Assembly: GCA_030374735.1 (NCBI GenBank)
Contig: JASCIV010000168.1
Span: forward strand, 1 to 35,511
Direction: 5' to 3'
Source: Gracilaria caudata
Lineage: Eukaryota; Rhodophyta; Florideophyceae; Gracilariales; Gracilariaceae
Length of the DNA stretch: 35,511 bases
Shown: piece by piece, positions 18,317-28,081 of the stretch
How positions within the stretch are numbered: the stretch's first letter is position 1
How the letters are laid out: each line of letters begins with the position of its first letter
The notes under the pieces: model-generated
Told to the model about the DNA's origin: nothing
Seen by the model: only the letters and a program-made list of their open reading frames with translations
Database searches by the model: none
Program-made: the position numbers and the translations under genes

Positions 18317-20092
18317 CTACAGAAACGCTTCCAGATCGAATTCCATCGCCGAACATGGATAACTGAGCGAGAAGTTCTCAAGAACTTCTGGATGTACCCA
18401 GCCAATTGCACCGATTGGCTTGCCGCCATAGACTATGTCAGCTCTTCTTCCCTCAAAGAATGCACCGTCACAGCAGCCATCAGCGTCTAAGGCCCAGCTT
18501 CCCTTCTCAACACCGTCCCCGCGATTCACGCCAAGCATGCTCAACACACCCTCCAATAGTCCCTGAATCACTTCAAAGCCTGCGGATTGCGCACAGTAGA
18601 TCGCCGCCACCTTCCTTCGGTTACACGCCAGTACCTCTGCACTCTTATCCTTCAAAACAACGTCACCTACCTCGAAAAGACGGACAGGGACCTTGGCACT
18701 CCTGTTTTCTCGCAAAGTCTTCAGTAAGCCAGGTAAAAGTGAGGTCCTGCATTCTTCGAACTCCAATGTCTTAGGGTTGCCTATCTTCACGGCCACGGTA
18801 CCATCGTCAATCCGTCGCAAAGAACCAAAGTTCTCTGCGTTGGAAACTGTAACCCATGTGAGCACTTCAGTGTACCCTTGCTGAGCCAGGCCCTCTCTTC
18901 GCACCATATCCGCAAGATGATTGATGGGTAGCTGCTTCCCAACTGTGCTCGTTTCCGGCACTCGCTCAGGAACTCGGTTAAAGCCATATCCCACAGCCAC
19001 ATCGCACATCACGTCACACGCATGAAGTACATCTGATCGTATAATTGGAACGTCAACACCAATGGTTTTCTCGTCCACAACATTCGCTGGTAGTTGCATA
19101 CGGGACAGCATGGTAACCATCTCGTCTGGCTCAAGATTTACCCCAACGCTCCCATTTATGTAGTTCACATCCGCAGTGACCCTGGGCATGGACAAATCCG
19201 GCGTCGTCATTGAAGAACCGTCTGCGTAGTTGACCAGGACAGGCTCCACCGTGTAAGGTTTCTCACAATACCGAGAGAACATAGCCACCATGGTATTCAA
19301 AACAATACTGGCCTTCGTTTTGTCAGTTGCGGTACACTCGATAAGCATGTTTCTTGTGTTCAAAGTTATCTTCGAGTGGTCCCCGTTAATAATTGGCGGC
19401 ATTGAAAGCACTGTTCGCTTGGAGTCATATATTACGGGATATCGAGGGCAATTGCGAATAATGCCCAAGTACTGCTTGAGATTGATGTCTTCATCATACA
19501 CTTTCATTAATTGTTCAGCGTCATACTCTTCCGTCTTCTGTAGCGGAATAAAACGAATATCCTTTGGGGGAAGCGCTTCATACGAAAAAGGACCGGTAAG
19601 CGTGTCCAGGTCATGTGTACCAATGGCTACTAAGGTACGGCGTCTGCAAATATTCTGGTGAAGCTTGTCTTGTAATTGTATTAAACTCTCGTAGATGGCT
19701 TCATCCATGCGCATATCCCGGAGAACTGCACAGAATACGTAAGGTCGAACGTCCGCCACCTCCTTCTCCACAGTAAACGTGTACTGGGGTTCTCCGACAA
19801 TCCTGTATTCTGGAACAGCTGCATCGTAACCCATAAACACGCGGAGGGCCTGGCTCAAACCCTCCAAACAAAGCAAGTCATAGCGATTAGCAGGGACTTC
19901 GATCTTATAGCGGATTTCTTCCTTAACCTCCACCCCTGCCGAAAGTGCCTTGGACCCTAGCTGAGGTCTTTCGCTTTCGACATCATCGAGTTCTAGCCCG
20001 AACTCAAAACACAGCTCATCAAACTCTTCCTCGGTGAAGGACCTACCGATATCTTCGAAAAGACGGTCGCGCGGTATTGATACAGTGGGCAT
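18317..20092 (-). CDS. FARSB: phenylalanine-tRNA ligase beta subunit, cytosolic type
   Basis: A 591-residue protein starting with ATG at 20092, which is the full length expected for the archaeal/eukaryotic cytosolic beta subunit (about 590). The N-terminus MPTVSIPRDRLFEDIG and the FTEEEFDELCFEFGLELDDV segment are characteristic. EVPANRYDLLCLEGLSQALRVF belongs to the B1 domain. IRFIPLQK and NPxx-type segments cover B3/B4. RMQLPANVVDEKTIGVDVPIIRSDVLHACDVMCDVAVGYGFNRVPERVPET is the B5 region and linker. LTWVTVSNAENFGSLR to GKPIGAIGWVHPEVLENF covers the catalytic-like core. The subunit pairs with an alpha subunit (not in the window) to charge tRNA-Phe. It lacks a transit peptide, so it acts in the cytosol. 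A broken copy of its 3' end sits at 5074-5355. Confidence 0.95.
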   Translation of the reverse strand: MPTVSIPRDRLFEDIGRSFTEEEFDELCFEFGLELDDVESERPQLGSKALSAGVEVKEEIRYKIEVPANRYDLLCLEGLSQALRVFMGYDAAVPEYRIVGEPQYTFTVEKEVADVRPYVFCAVLRDMRMDEAIYESLIQLQDKLHQNICRRRTLVAIGTHDLDTLTGPFSYEALPPKDIRFIPLQKTEEYDAEQLMKVYDEDINLKQYLGIIRNCPRYPVIYDSKRTVLSMPPIINGDHSKITLNTRNMLIECTATDKTKASIVLNTMVAMFSRYCEKPYTVEPVLVNYADGSSMTTPDLSMPRVTADVNYINGSVGVNLEPDEMVTMLSRMQLPANVVDEKTIGVDVPIIRSDVLHACDVMCDVAVGYGFNRVPERVPETSTVGKQLPINHLADMVRREGLAQQGYTEVLTWVTVSNAENFGSLRRIDDGTVAVKIGNPKTLEFEECRTSLLPGLLKTLRENRSAKVPVRLFEVGDVVLKDKSAEVLACNRRKVAAIYCAQSAGFEVIQGLLEGVLSMLGVNRGDGVEKGSWALDADGCCDGAFFEGRRADIVYGGKPIGAIGWVHPEVLENFSLSYPCSAMEFDLEAFL

Positions 20093-20325
20093 GCTGGGAT
20101 CTTCGTCTCAATTGTCAACTCGCTCAGAATGATCCTATTTGACAGACATTGGAGTCAGATTCTGCGCAAAGGAAGGATAACAACTTCACGACTTGTAGGC
20201 AATTCGGTGGCAGGACGCCGGCGATCATTGATTGATATGCCAAAAAATGGATCGCACATGCAAAAATAGTTTACATATCCAAAGCAAATTGGAGAGCTTC
20301 CTCTCTTTTTGCCTACGAAGGTTTT

Positions 20326-21852
20326 CTATCTTGCCCTTTCAATAGCCAGCATGGCCGGCCACAGGTCCTTGGGGTGAAGGCTATACATCAGCTTGCGATG
20401 GTCTTCTGCAATGTCGAAGAGACCGCGGAACATGAGCCAATCGACTCCAGAAGAGTTTCCTGATCCTTCAAGAATCTCTGCTTTAATCTCATGTTCAAGA
20501 AAATCGGTCAGCGCCCGTCTTCTCAATGGCGATCCTAAAAAGTCCGCTTCAATCGGCTGTCGGAATTTCATTTTCTGTGGATCGTGCGATGCAAAGAATA
20601 CAATGTTATGCATTCGAGAGTCCATCCCGTCAGAAAAAGCTCGAACGTTACCGAACACATGTTTTAACCGTTGGAAGACAATTGAAACAGCCTCAGTCGC
20701 TGGTGTTTTTGGAGTTTCAACAGCACCGACAAAGTTCACAGCAAGCACGCCGTTCGATGTTAGAACGCGAGAGATACTCTCGAACATTTCATTTGAAAAG
20801 AGAGCAGATGGCATGGTACCGCCCGTGAACACGTCGTGAATCACGTAGTCATAGCTTTCATCAGAGGCCTTTGCAACATATGACACAGCGTCTTCTACGA
20901 CAACCGGGACCTGAAGAGAGAAGTACTTCTCCGCAAAACGAGCAACGACGGGGTCAATATCTATGGCGGTGACTTTCACTCCATGCACTGAAAGGCCGTT
21001 TGCTACGACGCCGATGCCCACGCCAATGCACAGGGCGGCTCTGTCGCCCGGACTGTCGTCGGTTAGTCGAACTGCCTCATGAACGTAGAACTGAGAGAAG
21101 ATGGAGTCTGGGTAGTATTTGGAGGCGTCAAAGTAACCACCCAGGACAGAAATATCGGCAAGCAGCGCTCTGAACATTCCCCGCTTTTCAACGACGCTGA
21201 TTAAACCTGTCGGTCCTCGCGCTTGTTCCAACAAACGGAAATCGTTTGGTATTGGAGGCGGCTGTATAAGCGGCGGGAGCTGTCCAACAAGCGAGGACAT
21301 GGCGCACACCAAAAACAAACGATATGGAAGAGAGATCTTATTGTTTCGACGAGACCGCTTCCCAGGCCAAAGGCGCACTGTAGCAAGTGTTTTCGATCTT
21401 AACGCAAAATGTACAGAGGCAAGGGAAAACGTTATAGAAGGTAGATAAGAACGGAGTATCTTTAGCGACCATAGCTCCGGGAAAATGTTCTGTACAAGGG
21501 CATCGACGGCGAAGAAGATGGCAAACGCAGTTGAAGCAGCAAAGAAATCTGAGCGGGAGGCCCAAACAACCAGGGACGTTAGGAGCAAAAGGCAAGCTAG
21601 TTGAAAACCAGGTAGGATAGAAGCACTCAGCGACGGGTAGATAACGACGGGCACGAAACAAATTGGTGGCAGCGCCTTGAGAAGAACTGCGCCTGACGCA
21701 AGGATCACTGGAGGTAATCCGATAGAGAGAGCGTCCGCTATGGGAAACGAGTACAATGCGGGAAGCTCTAAACGGATTATTTGGTATTGAATCAGCGCAG
21801 TGAACGTGACTAACGCGCTGATGCGAGTTTGGATGGTAGAACGATGCTCCAT
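20326..21852 (-). CDS. membrane-anchored spermidine synthase-like protein
   Basis: A 508-residue protein starting with ATG at 21852. The N-terminal half holds about six to seven hydrophobic helices (between about 10 and 195). The C-terminal half (about 205-440) is a Rossmann methyltransferase/spermidine-synthase fold. RAALCIGVGIGVVANGL (glycine loop 277-281), KVTAIDIDPVV (293-303, ribose-binding acid), VVEDAVSYV (318-326) and YDYVIHDVFTGGTMPSALFS (334-353) follow the spermidine synthase order. The usual catalytic DxxD pattern is reduced to HDVFTGG, so aminopropyl transfer is uncertain. Multi-helix proteins with a SpeE-like domain are known in bacteria, fungi and plants, usually without a proven reaction. 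The gene is divergent from the RING gene across 461 bp. Confidence 0.75.
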   Translation of the reverse strand: MEHRSTIQTRISALVTFTALIQYQIIRLELPALYSFPIADALSIGLPPVILASGAVLLKALPPICFVPVVIYPSLSASILPGFQLACLLLLTSLVVWASRSDFFAASTAFAIFFAVDALVQNIFPELWSLKILRSYLPSITFSLASVHFALRSKTLATVRLWPGKRSRRNNKISLPYRLFLVCAMSSLVGQLPPLIQPPPIPNDFRLLEQARGPTGLISVVEKRGMFRALLADISVLGGYFDASKYYPDSIFSQFYVHEAVRLTDDSPGDRAALCIGVGIGVVANGLSVHGVKVTAIDIDPVVARFAEKYFSLQVPVVVEDAVSYVAKASDESYDYVIHDVFTGGTMPSALFSNEMFESISRVLTSNGVLAVNFVGAVETPKTPATEAVSIVFQRLKHVFGNVRAFSDGMDSRMHNIVFFASHDPQKMKFRQPIEADFLGSPLRRRALTDFLEHEIKAEILEGSGNSSGVDWLMFRGLFDIAEDHRKLMYSLHPKDLWPAMLAIERAR

Positions 21853-22313
21853 ATGGGTTTCGAAAGTCTTGTCCTGCGTGGATCGCGCACCATGAGATGC
21901 TTCCTGAAAGTTCCAACCGTTAGCATTCCAGGAGAAGAGCTACGCGGTCGCTTGAGGCCGTCGGCGTATCTGTCCCTATCTATAAGTTTCACCGTGGACG
22001 CCCCCTTGAGAGCCCCTCCGAAGATTACGTCAACCAGAAGGTGATGCAAGCAAACATCATCTTCGAATTGAGGAGACACAAGTGTCAGGCAGTAATTTGA
22101 CAGGAACTCACTCGAAAAGTTGCGAAATTTTGACAAGGGTCAAACTTTGTACTGCCCTGCCCTCCCAAGTTGGGAATCCCAACAGCTCGACTCACACCCT
22201 GGGTGTGAGAGAAGCATGCGTTGCTGTCCGTGAGAACGGGTCTCTTCAGCTTCATGTTCCCCAACGCAAATCCCGCTTCCGATAGGCGTTAACGAGCGCC
22301 ACCATCTCCCGCA
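21853..22313. promoter_or_regulatory. divergent region between the spermidine-synthase-like and RING genes
   Basis: This 461-bp gap separates two divergent start codons and must hold both promoters. It contains a perfect palindrome (CTCACACCC / GGGTGTGAG around one T, 22191-22209) about 105 bp before the RING start, preceded by a CCCAA/TTGGG hairpin at about 22165-22175. No TATA box is evident. The last 34 bp are duplicated in the RING fragment at 16209. Confidence 0.45.
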
Positions 22314-22946
22314 ATGGGGAAGCGCAACACAATCGCTTCAGCCGTTGCTTCCCTAGGTTTCTTTGCATTGGGCGCAACTCTTGGAGCCCGTCGAGCACGC
22401 CTACGCTTGCACAGAAATTTGAGTGCTTGCGCGACTGATGTTCTTCCCCACGCCCCTCCAACCACCAATCAAGCACAAACCAGTTCACTGCCGTTAGATT
22501 GCCCAGTATGTCTCACAGAGTTTATCCTGCCTCGAGTCGCACCGTGTGGACATACATTGTGCACAACGTGTCTTGCTGCACTATTCGAACATGAGAGACG
22601 TCCCGCATGTCCCGTTTGTCGGAAGAAGATAAAAGTATCCCTTGATCGTCTTCCCGTCAATTTTGCTCTAAAAAGTCTAGTGGAAGCGCGCGTCGCCGAA
22701 AGGGGAGAAATGGCTTGGGAAGGATACAGGCAAGCTGAGAACGAGGCCAGGCAGCTAATCCCGCATGTTTCCGGAGAAAATGGTGCTCAGCAAAGAGCAC
22801 AGGTTGTTGCTTCTCTCCGTCCGGCATGGAACTGGTTTAAGTGGTCGGTCATTATTGTCACCGAGTTCGGTGCCTTTCTTGTAAGTCTCAAAGAAGTGCT
22901 AGAGTCTACTCCAAATCGTACCAGAAGATATCAGCGTATCGTGTAG
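22314..22946 (+). CDS. RING finger protein with N-terminal membrane anchor
   Basis: A 210-residue protein starting with ATG at 22314. Residues about 6-24 form a hydrophobic helix followed by Arg-rich sequence (GARRARLRLHR), which suggests a signal anchor. A C3HC4 RING domain spans 63-102. The metal ligands are C63, C66, C78, H80, C83, C86, C99 and C102, all present with normal spacing (CPVC, CGHTLC, C, CPVC). The fold is the TRIM-like subclass, so E3 ubiquitin ligase activity is expected. The C-terminal part has a charged helix (about 118-147) and a second hydrophobic stretch, WFKWSVIIVTEFGAFLVSL (174-192), that could re-enter the membrane. The substrate is unknown. The 5' end of this gene was copied to 16209-16455. 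Confidence 0.88.
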   Translation: MGKRNTIASAVASLGFFALGATLGARRARLRLHRNLSACATDVLPHAPPTTNQAQTSSLPLDCPVCLTEFILPRVAPCGHTLCTTCLAALFEHERRPACPVCRKKIKVSLDRLPVNFALKSLVEARVAERGEMAWEGYRQAENEARQLIPHVSGENGAQQRAQVVASLRPAWNWFKWSVIIVTEFGAFLVSLKEVLESTPNRTRRYQRIV

Positions 22947-24229
22947 TGATCAAAACAAAACGTACATCAGGAACTGGAACTGCACAGCTTGTATTTGCGG
23001 AATATGTACAGTAACCTTCGTCTCCATGGTATTGTGCGGCTCTTGTACATTTCACACGATCTTCTATGGTATCTTATTTTCTTTCTGCGCTCAATCATCT
23101 TGTACCACCTTCAGCCGAAGTCTGGAAGTTTGCCACACTCTATTATGACATCGCCTATTCTCTCACTCTGCTGCACTTCTATCACTAACAACTTACTCGA
23201 TTTTTTTCGTGGGCTATGAAATTTTGTCTCCTTCCCATAGGGGATACAAATCTGGACATCTTCACTGCCTTATTGAATCGTTAAAAACCGAGCTCTTGGT
23301 TTGCAATTCGTTCATTTTGACCCCTGGTGTGAGGGCCTGATGTGTTAGGCTGGATTGCGTTCCGCAGCGATACTACCGCTGTGCTCGCTTCGAGCAGCCG
23401 ACGACCAGCATCTTCAACAGGCTACTGTAGAACTCTTCAGAATTCCTACGGTCTGCTTTCTTGAGCGCATCTATTCCAATTATATCACGCTGTTTCTCAT
23501 GCACGTTTTGTGCTTGAGATAAGAGAGCTCTGGCTCGATGACCAATCAGCAGTCTGTAAGATGCGCAATATCGATCCGAAAGGACGTACGGCGAGTCAGC
23601 TCATTAGACTTCCTGTTCGCAGGGTTCAGTTTCTAATGCGGCGTTACGTGAGAGACGTCATTTCCCAGCCAAGGCACGCCTTTGGAAACCAAAGCGATTC
23701 AGAGAGTCCCAGAGGTTCTCCCATCAGATCGTGATTTGATCCTGTTAAAATAACGCATACTTTGCGTTGTTTTTACATGTAATGTCCTAGCTCGAATTGA
23801 TGGTCGACACAACTGCGGCATGACCTTCATGGAGGAATGGCGGCCTCTTCGGGGGTGCGGCAACGACGATAACCAGTTATCTAACTGTAGCACGTTTGCA
23901 ATAGCGATGTGGCGACGGCGGTAGCGGAGCGGTGGCTGTTTCCAAGTTGCAGAGATAGCGCAATGGCGAAAGTGATCAGGAGGGTGCGTTGGCGGCGACG
24001 ACAAGTGCAGGGTGTCAGCGGCGAGGGATATGATCAGCGACCTCGTCTAGAAGGATGAGCACCGCCGTTGGGTTTGCATACACGCCGCCATTTTCCGCCG
24101 GAATCCAGTTGGCAAAAAGCTTCAAGTATGTCCGCGCTGATATGATGATAAACGTATGTGTGTCAAAGTACGAGAGAAGAGGCTCACATTTACATGCTTT
24201 GAGCAGTTAGTTTGTGTACTTGAAAGGTT
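22947..24229. other. intergenic region with one copy of the inverted repeat
   Basis: No gene is supported. Repeat copy 1 occupies 23279-23675. A GC-rich patch with GGCG triplets lies at about 23840-24110, and I see no protein-like frame in it. The remainder is featureless. Confidence 0.55.
23279..23675 (+). repeat. dispersed repeat, copy 1 of an inverted pair
   Basis: This stretch matches the reverse complement of 28478-28836 over nearly its whole length, with several indels. The best-kept part (about 23489-23675) includes TATCACGCTGTTTCTCA, GAGAGCTCTGGCTCGAT and TTCTAATGCGGCGTTACGTG, nearly identical in both copies. In copy 1 this part stays open as LWLDDQSAVCKMRN...LIRLPVRRVQFLMRRYVRDVISQPRH; in copy 2 the frame is broken by a 4-base difference. 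It is probably the remnant of a transposable element, but I cannot name the class. Confidence 0.8.
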
Positions 24230-24790
24230 TTAAACGACATTTGGTGGCGCGGAACGAGCGCCCCAGTCTCCAGTACCGGCGACGTTGGCGGCGCCGCCTT
24301 GTTGAGCTGCGACTATTTCATCCATCGAGCGTTTCGCTTGACGAATTTCTCGAGTAAATGCGAACAAAGAATGTGAAACAAAGCCCAACAACAACAGAAC
24401 AACCACGTCAATCACAATTCTCCAAGTTAGATACTGTCGTATTCTATCGACGAGACTTAGAATCTCACTGATGAAGATTAACACGGAACCGAAAAACACT
24501 GACATCGTGCCGGCCATGACGTAATTCAGCTGTCGAGGTGTTGCGGTGGAAAAGTAGTGCTTGTCCACTGACCGCCCTTTATACCAGAAGAAGAACAACG
24601 TAATTGCGCCAAAGATTAGGAATGGCCATGAAATGCCTAAAAGCGCTATCTTCGCAGCTTGCATGGCGGGCTTAAGCATTGAGATTCTGCTCTGCAGTAA
24701 CAACACGACGGGAATAAGCGTGAAGACCAACAGTAGTACAGCAACCGACGCTGTATCGAACAGCTTTCCTCTTCGTAGAACGGTCACCAT
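24230..24790 (-). CDS. small four-helix membrane protein, unknown function
   Basis: A 186-residue protein starting with ATG at 24790. I do not recognise it. Four hydrophobic segments are visible at about 14-33 (ASVAVLLLVFTLIPVVLLLQ), 48-70 (IALLGISWPFLIFGAITLFFF), 90-112 and 124-146. Between helices 2 and 3 lies a charged loop (KGRSVDKHYFSTATPRQ). The C-terminal 40 residues are soluble, with a basic/amphipathic start (FTREIRQAKRSMDEIV) and a Gly/Ala tail. Clean ATG, uniform hydrophobic pattern and charge placement support a real gene. A small transporter, channel subunit or organelle membrane protein would fit equally well. Confidence 0.7.
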   Translation of the reverse strand: MVTVLRRGKLFDTASVAVLLLVFTLIPVVLLLQSRISMLKPAMQAAKIALLGISWPFLIFGAITLFFFWYKGRSVDKHYFSTATPRQLNYVMAGTMSVFFGSVLIFISEILSLVDRIRQYLTWRIVIDVVVLLLLGFVSHSLFAFTREIRQAKRSMDEIVAAQQGGAANVAGTGDWGARSAPPNVV

Positions 24791-26000
24791 CGTGCCAATT
24801 GCCGAGCCACCACTTCACAGCTGTTCCAAATTGCTCTCGAAAGCGGCCGTCTTCAGCGATGAGAAACACGCGGAGGAAGAATGAAGGCAGCAAACAATGG
24901 CGGTCCGCGATGGGAGCGCACTGGCGCATCAACTAGCCTAGGTCGCACAGAAAGTGCTGTTGCCGCAACCAACTGTCAGCGTTCTGCTTAACAGACTGGG
25001 CTGACTGCCCCCTCTCGCACGCTCGCGCCTCACAATATTTAATGCTTACAGCCAAGTGCGTAGGAGAGGCTTGCGACGAAAGAGAGATATCATTCGACGG
25101 CGACAACACAAACGCCCGCGAGCGAGTTTGCTTGCATCCCATGATTATGTGGAGAACGCGTTAGATATAACCGCATCAATGATGCGACATCATGCGTCAT
25201 GATGATGTCGTGTCCCTATTGCGAGGTCCTGCTGCAAACATGGTCTCGATCATCTCTTGTTGGAGGCGTCGATTAGCAACTCCAACTCGTTAAGCTTTAA
25301 TAGGTTCAAAAAATGTTTGGTGCGTTTCAAAAATCACTTCCTGGCTTGTTCAGACAGTCAGACCAGTCCTGCAGTTCTGCTGCCCCTGCTCTTTCCTCTC
25401 CATCCGTGATTTATATTATAAACCAGTACCCACATTTGACCGAAGTTGCTGGGCCTTCCTCGTAACCGGAAACTGCATCCAGTTTGTTCTGGCTCGGCCA
25501 AGAACAAGTATTCTATTTACGTACAAGAGAAGCACAAGGGTCAGAAGAACTATTCAGAAATCTCCTAGCCCTTGCAAGCGCTTTACGGAAGGATTTGAAG
25601 AATTTATAAACGACACGAATTCCCTGAACTCATGCTCATGATCCTCAGCTGGTACACGGACAACTCGAGAAGACCTGAGCTTCATTTTCTTCGTGCTGAA
25701 GTAACTGAACGACAACTAGCCTCAGTCTCAGTAACTTGTCAACGCAAAATTTCTCAACACGGTAGACTGGTTTTTTTTGGCGTAGAATGGCGCCAGGCGC
25801 AGTACGACCATTCCGAATAGGTGCAAAGTTACAGCACAACGGTGTCGACGAGTTCAGCAGCCTCCGATGGATCGAAAATCGGCATAATGTACGACGGTAC
25901 CGAAGGTAGCATTCAATCAAAACCCAAGAATGAACGTACAAGTGACATTGTTACTTGGACAAGATACTGTAGCGCCCATGCTGCCAGCATTGCTGGCCCA

Positions 26001-26096
26001 GGTTGGATCATCCAAATCATACAACATGACCCCTCACGGTGTAAGTCACATGAATCATCATGATCCCGATCACAATCCCAGTTGGATGATCCAACC
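26001..26096. repeat. 15-bp inverted repeat arms, 66 bp apart
   Basis: GGTTGGATCATCCAA (26001-26015) and its exact reverse complement (26082-26096) bound a short segment. Each arm is also a near palindrome by itself. The pair could form a stem-loop or be the ends of a very small element. No target-site duplication is clear. Confidence 0.7.
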
Positions 26097-26908
26097 CACC
26101 CTCAACCCCGACACGACAACCTCCCCCGAGCAGGGAAAGCCCCCATTCACGACCACATCGACTACCTTCCCAAGCTCCTCAACCCAATACAAGGGTACTC
26201 GCCCCGCACGCCAGTCAAAACTCCTTGCAGACCACCGCTTCGCCACCCGCGCAGAACACTTCCTGGGTATCACGTGAGCACGCACGCGAGCGGATGGTGG
26301 CGTACACCGGACTCCAAGTGCTTTGTGTCGCACCACATGGCACACAGAATCGAGAAAGCATGATTAGTAAAACGTGTGCTTCGGCGGAGAATGTTCGCAA
26401 ATGCTACTTTGAGGTGCGGCACGCTCACCTCAACAGTGCATGAAGCCGCAGAGCCTTGTCGACATTGTTATCACCTCTTCTGCAAATCCTTTCCTACCTC
26501 ATTTACACTGATGTGCTTTGATGGATGACTATTTTAGCGTCCTACAAAGCACAAAGGTACAGGGCTTGTGCTTCTAATGATTTATCAAGGGTATGGGATA
26601 CATCCCGTAATGATCGTAATGATTATTGCGATCATAATCATGGTCCTTGGAGGGTTTTTTCTCAACTTTTCATTGTAAGCATCCAGAAGCAATTCAAACC
26701 AGAGCTGAGCTGTTAAGAATACCCCCAGTCATGTACAACCAGCTTCGCTTATCAAACGAGCCAATATTCCTGGCAAAAAGAAAGAGGAGGCGCTTGCCAT
26801 CAAAGCCCAACACAAGCTTGTTGTCCTCCACGTTCACATAGGCCTTCATCTACACGATATGGTGAGAAATATGTAATCAATCGTACCAGTTGGTGTCCGC
26901 TTCGGCTG

Positions 26909-26916
26909 TATAAAAG
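26909..26916 (+). promoter_or_regulatory. TATA box of cysteine-rich gene copy 1
   Basis: TATAAAAG followed by GGTGGGCG lies 116 bp before the start codon at 27025. The same element, as CATAAAAG plus GGTGGGCG, occurs at the matching place before copy 2, so the site has been kept since the duplication. Confidence 0.65.
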
Positions 26917-27024
26917 GGTGGGCGTCGGTGAAGAGAACCTCATTTGATGTCAGTCAACTGGCCTCCTCTCAAGCTAGCATTACCATAACCTCTCCGCTAC
27001 GAACAAATGGTACGCATTTTCAAC

Positions 27025-28023
27025 ATGTCTCTTCTTCGTGGTGCGATGACGACCTTCATCGCAGCTGTTTTGTTTACTTCTTCTTTGGCCTGCACGGACA
27101 AGCGCTCATGCCTCCTCCTCTCGCCTTCGCAGCTCTTCCACGCCGCCACCGATGGCAGGAAAGTCGGAGCGTGCTATATAAGCCGTGGTAGTAGCCGCAG
27201 CGCCTGTGACCTTTATGTGAAGAGCACCGATTTCAGTACGAACCGCATCACGGGCTGGCCCCTGGACTTAAACGGGCGCGGATCTGGCTGTGTGAAAGCG
27301 CCTGACTTCCCGAAGGGTATGAGCCGCTGTTGGTACGCCAGCGGCTACGGGTTTACAAGGAAATCATGGGAGCCGTTTTGCACAGAGAACGGTGTGAACA
27401 ATGCGGCCGCTCAGCTAAGATCCGCAATCTCTGGCAACCGATGCTTTCCGTCGTCTGTGTCCGTACCTGCTAAAAAGACTTTCAACCTGGACGAGTTGAT
27501 CCCTGAAACTCAGACCAAAGGGTGGAACTGTGGCCATTCTCCCGGCAAGGGCAGTTGCTTTGTAAGCTCGGCTACTTACATCGCCGATGTGGCGCTCAAA
27601 TGCGCACGCTGTCTCAAGCGTGAGGACGAGGACTTGTCGCAGCCGACTGACAGCAAACCCATCCAGGTTGCTAAGAAAGTGGCCAAGAAATGTGGTCCTT
27701 GTGCAAACGCAGTGAGGAAGGCTCCCAAATGCGGCGGGAAACTGTTCGGGATTGGATCAAAACGTAGCGGCAGGAGTTGCAAATTGATCGACGGCAATGG
27801 CTGCTGGCCGAAAAAGTCGGCGCGGGTGTTGCATGATTGCGGAAAGGGCGCCGAATGCAAGTTCAAGATATCGGATGCCAAAGCGAAGGTTTGGTGTTGC
27901 CGCCGGAAGCGCAGGTGCAGGTGGTATCAGGCTAGGTGCCACTGGCGCAACACGTTCCGCTGCAGCAACAGCGCGCTATCCAAATCCAAGGACAAGAACG
28001 GTGCTCAGGTTCTCTGGGAGTAG
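27025..28023 (+). CDS. secreted basic cysteine-rich protein, tandem copy 1
   Basis: A 332-residue protein. I chose ATG 27025 over ATG 27007 because the upstream ATG is absent from copy 2 and this choice gives both copies exactly 332 residues. Residues 1-22 are a signal peptide (MTTFIAAVLFTSSLA, cleavage near C23). The mature protein is basic with 24 cysteines and no membrane helix. Candidate units: an N-terminal half (23-180) with GWPLDLNGRGSGCVKAPDFPKGMSRC and GWNCGHSPGKGSCF, a short acidic/proline linker (200-212), and a C-terminal half (220-332) with CANAVRKAPKCGGKLFG, CKLIDGNGCWPKK, CGKGAECKFK and a CC pair at 291-292. I do not recognise the family. Many disulfides and basic charge would suit a cell-wall or mucilage-binding or defence protein, but that is inference. 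A poly(A) signal follows the stop. Confidence 0.85.
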   Translation: MSLLRGAMTTFIAAVLFTSSLACTDKRSCLLLSPSQLFHAATDGRKVGACYISRGSSRSACDLYVKSTDFSTNRITGWPLDLNGRGSGCVKAPDFPKGMSRCWYASGYGFTRKSWEPFCTENGVNNAAAQLRSAISGNRCFPSSVSVPAKKTFNLDELIPETQTKGWNCGHSPGKGSCFVSSATYIADVALKCARCLKREDEDLSQPTDSKPIQVAKKVAKKCGPCANAVRKAPKCGGKLFGIGSKRSGRSCKLIDGNGCWPKKSARVLHDCGKGAECKFKISDAKAKVWCCRRKRRCRWYQARCHWRNTFRCSNSALSKSKDKNGAQVLWE

Positions 28024-28075
28024 AGCTCCCACTACCCACGCGGTATGGATAAGAACTAGAGTTCACCCACAGCCG

Positions 28076-28081
28076 AATAAA
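28076..28081 (+). terminator. AATAAA poly(A) signal of cysteine-rich gene copy 1
   Basis: AATAAA occurs 53 nt after the stop codon of the first cysteine-rich gene, a normal eukaryotic position. It is not conserved at the same place after copy 2. Confidence 0.5.

Larger units (their letters stand above)
24791..27024. other. long intergenic region ahead of the cysteine-rich pair
   Basis: No confident gene in 2.2 kb. Items seen: an inverted repeat with 9-bp arms (25185-25210), the TAC motif at 25889-25900 and 26188-26197, a pair of 15-bp inverted arms (26001-26015 and 26082-26096), a C-rich patch at about 26090-26330 with overlapping frames on both strands, and an ATGATCG/CGATCAT hairpin near 26608-26633. 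From 26653 onward the sequence is the duplicated promoter of the cysteine-rich gene. Confidence 0.55.

Noticed and set aside
21338..21916. 192-codon minus-strand frame overlapping the spermidine-synthase-like gene
   Set aside because: It lies in another frame of the membrane half of a well-supported gene and shows no domain.
26070..26345. Minus-strand 91-codon frame in a C-rich patch
   Set aside because: It overlaps equally long frames on the other strand, lacks family features, and the patch is compositionally biased.
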